From assembly GCF_022343685.1 (NCBI RefSeq), contig NZ_CP092123.1, positions 1,798,001 through 1,862,000 of the forward strand: a stretch of DNA of 64,000 bases. The letters run 5' to 3'. A program made the position numbers and the translations under genes. The DNA comes from Marinobacterium sediminicola (GTDB taxonomy: Bacteria > Pseudomonadota > Gammaproteobacteria > Pseudomonadales > Balneatricaceae). Below the pieces are notes generated by a model. It worked only from the letters and a program-made list of their open reading frames with translations, was not told the DNA's origin and searched no databases. Positions 53,128-64,000 of the stretch are shown here, piece after piece. Position 1 is the first letter of the stretch. The number at the start of each line of letters is the position of its first letter.

Positions 53128-53836
53128 GGCTAGCACTCCAAGTCGTTATCTTTATTCAGGTTGTGCGAACAGGTGGCAGTCTGGAGGGATCTGTCCCTGT
53201 GTGATGTGGTTTTCATTAAGGTCGTCATGGGTTACATCTCGGATTCTTTCTGCACATCAGATCAAACCAGCACGAAAGCCTGGCCAAAGTGGCCGACTGT
53301 CCAATGATGATGTGATCGGTTGAGCAGTAATGTCTGATCGCGGGCTGGAAGAGCGGGATAATGGCGAGCTGATGGCAGCAGGAAGTCGATATAAGGTCCG
53401 TTCAGCTTACGCTGGTCGCCTGAAGCAAGAACGTCGGTGAGCCTTGCACACTGGGCACGAAAGCCAGGTTTGACCAACCGATATGAAAGGAAAGTTTTGC
53501 GGTTCATTCCGCACCTCAGCACTACTTTTTTATTGTTATGCAGGACACGGGGACTGCCGCATGACCTGTCTTAGCTGATTAGAGAGTCTATCCCTTTGTA
53601 AAGGAAAGGTGCTTAGAATTTAGGGGCTCAAAATCTTAATTATTCGAATAAACTTTCTTTAAATTAATAAAGTTGAAATATTATTTACTTATCGCAGTCA
53701 GCCCCTTGACCGGCCAAAGCGATCAACAGCCATCTGTACCCAGGTTACGGCCGTAAATCCACACAGTGACACCAGACTGGCCTGACAGCAGGATCTACCG
53801 CATAATCCCGTTTTAATCAGCCCCCACGTGATTCAG
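53128..53836. promoter_or_regulatory. 709-base region between ABC importer and LysE exporter
   Basis: Long region between divergent genes. 53600-53700 is AT-rich and likely holds promoters. A possible short ORF (53262-53507, minus) lies between it and the importer. No hairpin-terminator (attenuator) with a T-run was seen in the leader. Confidence 0.45.
53262..53507 (-). CDS. Possible short leader ORF before ABC importer
   Basis: An 81-codon ORF starting MNRKTFLSYRLVKPGF with GAGG six bases upstream, ending SHHHWTVGHFGQAFVLV. Not recognised. Its end is 135 bases before the importer start. It could be an upstream regulatory ORF or chance; composition is not clearly coding. Confidence 0.2.
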   Translation of the reverse strand: MNRKTFLSYRLVKPGFRAQCARLTDVLASGDQRKLNGPYIDFLLPSARHYPALPARDQTLLLNRSHHHWTVGHFGQAFVLV

Positions 53837-54457
53837 ATGACTGCAGAAAGCGCACTCTCTTTTTTCCTTGCCGTACTGATTTTCGGTATTACACCAGGCC
53901 CCGGTATTTTTGCCATTCTGGCCCGCGCCCTTGTTAATGGCGCCGGCAGTTGTGTCCTGTTGGCATCAGGCATGATCCTCAGTGACATTGTTTATCTTGT
54001 CGCCGCGTGCCTGGGACTGGCCGCTATCGCCACCCACTGGTCGGAATTGTTTACGATTATTCGAATCCTGGGCGCCGCCTACCTGCTCTACCTGGGATAC
54101 AGGATGTGGACAGCACCCGCTTCACCCTCAGACATGACACATAGCCGCGTCAGCCGTTCAGATATGGCAACCAGCTTTCTTCAGGGTTTTCTGATTTCAG
54201 CATCGAACCCAAAGGTGATTCTGTTTTATATCGCCTTTTTGCCGACATTCATGGACCTGAGTGTGCTGGGAACAGGTGATATTGTGCTTGCATCAGCACT
54301 GACCGTAGTCGCTCTAATGTTGGGCGTGATGTCGATCGCTGTTTTTGCTGCCAGAGCACGCGGTTTTTTCAGCTCGGAGCGTGCGATGAAACGCCTGAAT
54401 CGCAGTGCCGGTGCGATCATGGGCAGTGCGGGTCTGTATCTGGTGCTCAGGCACTGA
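53837..54457 (+). CDS. LysE-family amino-acid exporter 3
   Basis: A 206-residue membrane protein with FGITPGPGIFAILARALVNGAGS and SASNPKVILFYIAFLPTF, six predicted helices. ATG 53837 preferred over GTG 53828. Stands alone, divergent from the ABC importer. Confidence 0.82.
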   Translation: MTAESALSFFLAVLIFGITPGPGIFAILARALVNGAGSCVLLASGMILSDIVYLVAACLGLAAIATHWSELFTIIRILGAAYLLYLGYRMWTAPASPSDMTHSRVSRSDMATSFLQGFLISASNPKVILFYIAFLPTFMDLSVLGTGDIVLASALTVVALMLGVMSIAVFAARARGFFSSERAMKRLNRSAGAIMGSAGLYLVLRH

Positions 54458-54585
54458 ACTGAGAAGGCTCAACGTCTGGCCTCTTGAGAGCCTGATGGTG
54501 CAGGCTTTGCGTTAAACGCCATGAGAGCTGACTGTGCAGGTGCACTTCCACATATGAATCGCCCCTGCACAGCTTTAATACCCCT

Positions 54586-56649
<2,064 letters not shown>

Positions 56650-56674
56650 TTATCGTTATTAGGCAATCTTTACA

Positions 56675-56711
56675 GCGTCAAGTTAGACCACCAACTTGAC
56701 GCCGTCAAGTT
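56675..56711. promoter_or_regulatory. Operator candidate between fadH and tetR
   Basis: Three alternating half-sites: GTCAAGTT (56677-56684), AACTTGAC (56693-56700), GTCAAGTT (56704-56711). The first pair extends to GCGTCAAGTT/AACTTGACGC with an 8-base spacer; the second pair is a 19-bp palindrome with a 3-base spacer. It lies 20 bases before tetR and 59 before fadH. Confidence 0.7.
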
Positions 56712-56730
56712 GTGCGATTAATGTTCAGAC

Positions 56731-57333
56731 ATGACACGATCAGACAACAAGCCCTATCACCATGGCGACCTGCGGACGGCACTGCTCGAGGCTGCCAGCA
56801 GCATCATTTGTGAGTCCGGTATTGACGGCTTGTCGATGCGCCGCCTTGCCGATCAGGTTGGCGTCTCTCGAACGGCGCCCTATCACCATTTCAAGGACAA
56901 GAACGCCTTGCTGTGCGCTATCGCCGAGAAGGGCTTTGAGCATCAGGACGCGATGGTTCAAGAACTGATGGACAAACTTGGACCTGACCAAAACAGGCAA
57001 AGGTTCAAGCGATGGGTTCGTGCCTACATCCGCTTCGCCCATGAGAATCCAGAAACCTACGACCTGATGTACGGCAGGGAAATCTGGAAACGAGGCGAAC
57101 CAACCGAATCACTGCAACAGGTTTCCAGAGCCAGTTTCCGCCTCTGGGTCGACCTCGTCGATCATATGCAGCAACAGGGGGTACTCTCGTGCCAGCATCC
57201 CGCATTGAAAACAGCTCAGGCCAGCTGGGCATCGCTGCACGGTCTTACGCGTTTGCTGATCGATGGCGTCTATCTTGATCGCACGGATTTGGAAGAAATT
57301 GCCGAAACCCTGGTCGACCTCATTACCCAATAA
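56731..57333 (+). CDS. TetR-family regulator of fadH
   Basis: A 200-residue repressor. HTH IDGLSMRRLADQVGVSRTAPYHHFKDKNALLCAIAEKGF; C-terminal TetR_C_33-like domain (WVRAYIRFAHENPETYDLMYGREIW). Shares its control region with fadH and probably binds the half-sites there; ligand perhaps an acyl-CoA. Confidence 0.85.
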   Translation: MTRSDNKPYHHGDLRTALLEAASSIICESGIDGLSMRRLADQVGVSRTAPYHHFKDKNALLCAIAEKGFEHQDAMVQELMDKLGPDQNRQRFKRWVRAYIRFAHENPETYDLMYGREIWKRGEPTESLQQVSRASFRLWVDLVDHMQQQGVLSCQHPALKTAQASWASLHGLTRLLIDGVYLDRTDLEEIAETLVDLITQ

Positions 57334-57435
57334 CGTCTGAGCCGCTCTCGCCTGCCGTTATTTGCTCATCAGATCACAGCGATTGATGCCTCCTCCCTGA
57401 TTAGTTAACATATTAACCTTATGAAGGAGGTTTGA

Positions 57436-58443
57436 ATGAACATAAAGCTGTCTGTTGTTGACCAGTCACCGGTGCATGGCTCCCATAGCAAGATTGATGC
57501 ACCTCGGCTGACTGTGGAACTCGCTAAACTCTGTGACGAGCTGGGCTACCATCGCTACTGGGTGGCAGAGCATCACGACAGCATTCATTTTGCCAACCCC
57601 TGCCCCGAAATCCTGGTCGCTACCATTGCCAGCCAGACCCAACGCATTCGTGTCGGCAGTGGCGGCGTCATGCTGTCACACTACAGCCCGTTAAAAGTCG
57701 CTGAGTGCTTTAAAATGATGGCGACACTGCACCCTGAGCGTATTGATCTTGGTGTAGGCCGCGCGCCGGGCGGAACAGGCCTGACGTCCCATGCCCTGGC
57801 ATTCCCGCACGAGCCGCACCATGGCGATCTCTATGCCCATCAGGCCCAGATGCTCGAAGGTTTTGTCAATGGAACCCTTCCCGCTGACAACCCCTACAGC
57901 CAGATCAACGTACTGCCGGACAACTCCCCAAAACCGGAGTTATGGATGCTCGGTTCAAGTGGTGGCAGTGCCGGACTGGCCGGTCACCTTGGCTACAATA
58001 TCGCTCTGGCGCGCTTCATTGATCCCGATAACTGCCATCCGTCGATCTTTGCCGCCTACACTGAGGAATGGAAAAAAGCCGGGCACGAAGGCACTCCGAA
58101 CAAGATGCTGGCTATCGCCTGCATCTGCGCTGATACCGAGGAAGAAGCAAAACTGCGTGCCGGTACTGCCGTGTATCGCAAACTGGCCGCCCAGATGGGG
58201 ATGCGTGAAGATTTCCTGACGCCATCGGAAGTGCAGGACCGTTATAACGCCATGTCGAAATCCGATCAGGCATACTACGATCACATCCTGAAAGGCTATA
58301 CCGTAGGCACACCGGATCAGTGCTGGCAGGAAATTGAAGCACTGGCCACGTCATTCGGCTGTGACGAGATTTCCACTGTTACCGTAACCCACAGCCATCA
58401 TGATCGCATGGACAGTTATCGTTTGCTGGCCAAGAACCTCTGA
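57436..58443 (+). CDS. Luciferase-like monooxygenase (LLM class)
   Basis: A 335-residue F420/FMN barrel: KLSVVDQSPVHG, YWVAEHHDSIHFANPCPEILVATIASQTQRIRVGSGGVMLSHYSPLKVAE and DLGVGRAPGGTG, as in the MsnO8/YhbW type. FMN is the likely cofactor; substrate unknown. Strong Shine-Dalgarno (AAGGAGGT) before ATG. Confidence 0.87.
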   Translation: MNIKLSVVDQSPVHGSHSKIDAPRLTVELAKLCDELGYHRYWVAEHHDSIHFANPCPEILVATIASQTQRIRVGSGGVMLSHYSPLKVAECFKMMATLHPERIDLGVGRAPGGTGLTSHALAFPHEPHHGDLYAHQAQMLEGFVNGTLPADNPYSQINVLPDNSPKPELWMLGSSGGSAGLAGHLGYNIALARFIDPDNCHPSIFAAYTEEWKKAGHEGTPNKMLAIACICADTEEEAKLRAGTAVYRKLAAQMGMREDFLTPSEVQDRYNAMSKSDQAYYDHILKGYTVGTPDQCWQEIEALATSFGCDEISTVTVTHSHHDRMDSYRLLAKNL

Positions 58444-58453
58444 AACTTGGCAG

Positions 58454-58482
58454 TGCGGGGCATGCCTCATGCCCGCCCCGCA
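58454..58482. terminator. Hairpin after the monooxygenase gene
   Basis: TGCGGGG / CCCCGCA with an inner GGCATG/CATGCC stem, in the gap between convergent genes; followed by TTTCC only. Confidence 0.55.
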
Positions 58483-58493
58483 TTTCCGTGAGA

Positions 58494-59234
58494 CTATTCT
58501 GGGCAACGCTCCGGACCATAAAGAATCGCGTCCGGCCCCATATTGGCTTTCAGCTGCGCGATGACATCGCAATGCCCCATATTTTCACCGCCAATACCCA
58601 CTGCTTCCAATGCAGCATTGCCAAGCAGCGGCGAGATATCTCCCAACGGATTCGAATACAACATCACTTCGCGCAAGGCTGGCTTGTCTGCCAGAGCGTC
58701 AATAGTGCGGATCCGGTTGTAGTTGAAAGTCACTTCTTCAAGGGCGTTTGCCGATGACAGGGCGGATATATCAGAGACCTGTGCCATCATCGTTGCGACA
58801 ATCCTCAACCTGGGCAACTCGCCCAGAGCACTGATGTCCGATAGCTGGCTGCACTTGTTCGCCTGAAACTCTTCCAGTGCCGAGGCACCTTCTAAACCGT
58901 CCAGTGACGTCAGTTCGCGATTCCCGGCTACTGAAATCACCTTGAGCCGGGGTAACTGTCCCAGTCCCTGTAGACTGGTGAGTTCGTTGTCCTGCAGATA
59001 AAGCGCTTCAAGGCCGGACAGCGCGTCCAGTCCGCTCAGTGTTCTTACACCTTCATCCTGGCAGCTCAGTTGAGTGATCTCTTCGACCCGGCTTAGTCCC
59101 TTTTTCCTCAGGGTATCCGCGATACAAGCCTTCAGCGCCTTGTCTTCAAAGGCATGCTCCTCAACTATGTTATCCGCACATCCGCTGAGTGCTGTCACGA
59201 TGAAGACCATCGCCATACCCGTCCGTCTTCTCAT
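58494..59234 (-). CDS. Leucine-rich-repeat lipoprotein
   Basis: A 246-residue protein: lipobox in FIVTALSGC (Cys19), then about seven repeats of 20-22 residues such as LSGLEALYLQDNELTSLQGLGQLPRLKVISVAGN, and a capping Cys pair (GHCDVI / ERC). The pattern resembles internalin-type LRR proteins. Surface or periplasmic anchoring and protein binding are likely; target unknown. Confidence 0.8.
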   Translation of the reverse strand: MRRRTGMAMVFIVTALSGCADNIVEEHAFEDKALKACIADTLRKKGLSRVEEITQLSCQDEGVRTLSGLDALSGLEALYLQDNELTSLQGLGQLPRLKVISVAGNRELTSLDGLEGASALEEFQANKCSQLSDISALGELPRLRIVATMMAQVSDISALSSANALEEVTFNYNRIRTIDALADKPALREVMLYSNPLGDISPLLGNAALEAVGIGGENMGHCDVIAQLKANMGPDAILYGPERCPE

Positions 59235-59317
59235 CTGCTTACGCGTCCCTGTTTCAATTTGTCATTCGACTATTTAATCAACCTTTGCACTCAATATTAC
59301 ATGCGGGATTATGTGAC

Positions 59318-60169
59318 TCAGCGCTTCTGCCATATCACCAGTGCGATACCACCCAGAATAGCGATAGATGCCAGCACCAGCCGCAACGTCAGCGCTTCAC
59401 CCAACAGCAGAATACCGCCTACCGAGGCGATCACGGGCACGCTGAGCTGAACGGTGGCTGCACTGGTCGCTTTCAGCATGGGCAACGAGGTATACCAGAT
59501 GGCGTACCCAACGCCCGATGCCAGCGCACCTGAGGCTATTGCATACGCCACGCCTGCGATATCAAGGTTGGCCTGCGACATGGTTACGATACTCAGCAAC
59601 AGGGCCAACGGAGCCGCGCGCATGAAATTACCGGCGGTAACACGCGTCGGATCACCCGCCCCCCTGCCTCGCAATGAATAAACACCCCAGGCGCAACCGG
59701 CGGCCAGCATCAACACCGCCCCTGACAGGGGTGGTGCTGACATACCGGGCAACAGCAGCCCTGCCAACCCTGACAACGCAAGCAACAGACCCATGACTTG
59801 TACCGCGGTGAAACGCTCTCCCTGCCAAAGACCATATCCAATCATGGTAGCCTGTACGGCACCAAACAGCAGCAAGGCCCCTGTCCCGGCGCCCAGCGAC
59901 AGGTAGGCATAGGAAAACCCGGCTGCATAGACAAACAGAGCCAGGGCGGATAGCCAGCTGCCACGCCCAACAGCCTCTCCATTGCGCAGCTGAATCAGCA
60001 GCCAGAGTACCAGGGCACCTGAGATCATGCGTATTGAAGTAAAACTTGCAGCATCAATAGTGGTGTCCTGCAGGGCAGCACGGCAGAGCAAGGAATTTCC
60101 AGCGAATGCAATCATTGCCAAGCTGGTAAGACTGAATACACGAACGGCCATATTGTCGCGATGTTCCAT
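59318..60169 (-). CDS. EamA-family transporter (DMT superfamily)
   Basis: A 283-residue membrane protein with ten helices in two EamA halves (FTSIRMISGALVLWLLIQLRNG; GVGYAIWYTSLPMLKATSAATVQLSVPVIASVGGILLLGE). Start ATG 60169 has AAGGAG eight bases upstream. Probably exports a metabolite; substrate unknown. Confidence 0.85.
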   Translation of the reverse strand: MEHRDNMAVRVFSLTSLAMIAFAGNSLLCRAALQDTTIDAASFTSIRMISGALVLWLLIQLRNGEAVGRGSWLSALALFVYAAGFSYAYLSLGAGTGALLLFGAVQATMIGYGLWQGERFTAVQVMGLLLALSGLAGLLLPGMSAPPLSGAVLMLAAGCAWGVYSLRGRGAGDPTRVTAGNFMRAAPLALLLSIVTMSQANLDIAGVAYAIASGALASGVGYAIWYTSLPMLKATSAATVQLSVPVIASVGGILLLGEALTLRLVLASIAILGGIALVIWQKR

Positions 60170-62712
<2,543 letters not shown>

Positions 62713-62740
62713 GAATTGCATCGATTCGGCAAAAGCAAAC

Positions 62741-62771
62741 CCCGGATGCCCGACAAAGCATCCGGGTTTTT
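62741..62771 (+). terminator. Rho-independent terminator of katG
   Basis: CCCGGATGC / GCATCCGGG, 9-bp stem with 8-base loop, followed by TTTTT. Confidence 0.88.
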
Positions 62772-62797
62772 ATGTTTCAGCCTGACTCATCCTGTGC

Positions 62798-64000
62798 TCA
62801 GAGGGCCGCTCGTGCCGCCCGAGCCTGATGCAGTTTCTTATAGCTCTCGATCAGTTTCTGATGCCGCTCCAGTCCTTCAAGCCCAATACTGGTTCTGGTC
62901 AGGCCGTGGAAACGCACTTCCCCGGTGATTGAGCCCACCACATTCTGCATGGTTTCGTTACCGAACATGCGGACCAGATTGGGCAGGTAATCATCCAGCT
63001 CAAGCTCGTCATCCAGGGTGATTTCCAATACCGCCCTGAGCGCCTGATAAAAGAGCCCTCGTTCGACGGTATTGTCGTTGTAATCGAGGAACTCACAGAC
63101 CAGATCATAGGCCTCTTCATACTGCTGCAAGGCCAGATAGATCAATGCTTTCAACTCACCGACACAGAGCTGACCCCAGACGGTATTTTCGTCGAACTCG
63201 ATCCCGATCAGTGTCGGCACCTCGGTATAGTGATCCAGTTCACTTTCCTCAAGGCGCTCAACCAGATCTGCCAGCGCATCCTCATCCAGTGAATGGATGT
63301 TCAATATATCTTCACGGAAAGCCAGAGCCTTGTTGGTGTTGTCCCAGATGAGATCTTCAGCCGGATATATTTCCGAATATCCGGGCACCAGGATACGGCA
63401 GGCCGTCGCGCCCAAGTCGTCAAAGACCGCGATGTAGACCTCTTTATCCAGCGCTTCAAGAATCTGCATCAGGCGTGCGTTTTCTTCCTCGTTGCTGCCG
63501 GAGAAATCCCACTCGCAGAACTCGTAATCGGAACGCGCACTGAAGAATCGCCAGGAGACCACACCCGTTGAATCAATGAAATGCTCAACGAAATTGTTGG
63601 GTTCCGTCACCGCATGGCTGTTGAAGGTCGGCGGCGGCACATCGTTCAGGCCCTCAAAACTGCGCCCCTGAAGCAATTCAGTCAGACTGCGCTCCAGTGC
63701 TACCTCAAAGCATGGGTGAGCCCCGAAGGAAGCAAAAACACCTCCAGTACGCGGGTTCATCAGCGTGACGCACATCACCGGGAACTGGCCACCCAGCGAC
63801 GCATCCTTAACCAGCACTGGAAAACCCTGCTCCTCCAACCCGTTGATGCCATCGAGAATATGCGGGTACTTTTCCAGCACACTCATGGGAACATCAGGAA
63901 GCGCGATCTCCTCTTCGATGATCTGCTTTTTAACCGCACGTTCGAAAATCTCGGACAGGCACTGAACCTGTGCCTCATACAGAGTATTACCGGCACTCAT
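62798..64000 (-). CDS. ycaO: YcaO-domain protein (5' partial)
   Basis: 400 visible codons. The right edge cuts the 5' end: ATG at 64000 is internal, since E. coli YcaO has a residue block before MSAGNTxxEAQVQCLSEIFER. Motifs visible: SAGNTLYEAQVQCLSEIFERAVK, FPVLVKDASLGGQFPVMCVTLMNPRTGG, and a C-terminal TPR-like extension (LQQYEEAYDLVCEFLDYNDN...). YcaO is an ATP-dependent cyclodehydratase-fold protein linked to RimO methylthiolation of ribosomal protein S12. Confidence 0.88.
   Translation of the reverse strand: MSAGNTLYEAQVQCLSEIFERAVKKQIIEEEIALPDVPMSVLEKYPHILDGINGLEEQGFPVLVKDASLGGQFPVMCVTLMNPRTGGVFASFGAHPCFEVALERSLTELLQGRSFEGLNDVPPPTFNSHAVTEPNNFVEHFIDSTGVVSWRFFSARSDYEFCEWDFSGSNEEENARLMQILEALDKEVYIAVFDDLGATACRILVPGYSEIYPAEDLIWDNTNKALAFREDILNIHSLDEDALADLVERLEESELDHYTEVPTLIGIEFDENTVWGQLCVGELKALIYLALQQYEEAYDLVCEFLDYNDNTVERGLFYQALRAVLEITLDDELELDDYLPNLVRMFGNETMQNVVGSITGEVRFHGLTRTSIGLEGLERHQKLIESYKKLHQARAARAAL

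Overview
The window comes from a gammaproteobacterium with moderate G+C content. Gene content (ExaA/Ped-type quinoprotein cluster, KatG, SelD/MnmH, CcoG, PACE exporter) best fits a marine Oceanospirillales/Pseudomonadales-type organism; the exact genus cannot be read from the sequence. No rRNA, tRNA, insertion sequence, phage gene or CRISPR array was seen. Both ends cut genes: a PQQ-associated CXXXCW protein at the left and a YcaO-domain protein at the right.

Region 1 (1-28.8 kb) is one large PQQ-dependent alcohol oxidation island, like the exa/erb/era/erc genes of Pseudomonas aeruginosa and the ped cluster of P. putida. It holds two quinoprotein alcohol dehydrogenases. One (6.6-8.4 kb) has the extra Asp of lanthanide-dependent enzymes. 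The other (12.0-13.9 kb) has Ser at that place, as in calcium-dependent ExaA. Around them lie cytochrome c550, a quinoprotein-associated periplasmic binding protein, a SoxYZ-like carrier, a SoxH-like metallohydrolase, a pentapeptide-repeat protein, a porin, an ABC exporter set with a YVTN beta-propeller protein, ErcA (Fe-ADH), and NDH-2. Regulators are ErbR/AgmR, a FIST protein plus ErcS'-like hybrid kinase, EraS/EraR (PedS2/PedR2-like) with a copper-ligand-less cupredoxin-like protein, and ErcS. An operon for a sulfonate-type ABC importer ending in a DsrE-like protein is inserted in the middle. A short motif built on GTAGTA recurs upstream of several of these units. PQQ synthesis genes and an aldehyde dehydrogenase are not in the window.

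Region 2 (28.9-34.1 kb) holds an ADP-ribosylglycohydrolase-like protein, an Aer-type chemoreceptor, a LysE exporter with a divergent MocR regulator, and a 60-residue membrane protein. Region 3 (34.1-40.9 kb) is a complete, overlapping hypF-A-B-C-D-E [NiFe]-hydrogenase maturation operon with a haloacid dehalogenase gene upstream; no hydrogenase subunits are present.

Region 4 (41-49.9 kb) holds a duplicated DUF2892 membrane protein, a PACE exporter with a TetR regulator and a long palindromic operator candidate, selD-mnmH (selenophosphate and tRNA 2-selenouridine), a VOC protein, a second MocR regulator, ccoG, and a LysE-AraC pair. Region 5 (50.2-64 kb) holds a three-gene ABC importer of the PF04392 type, another LysE exporter, fadH with a divergent TetR regulator and operator candidate, a luciferase-like monooxygenase, an LRR lipoprotein, an EamA transporter, katG with an OxyR-like site, and the partial YcaO gene.

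All functional names rest on sequence recognition by eye; no database search was run.
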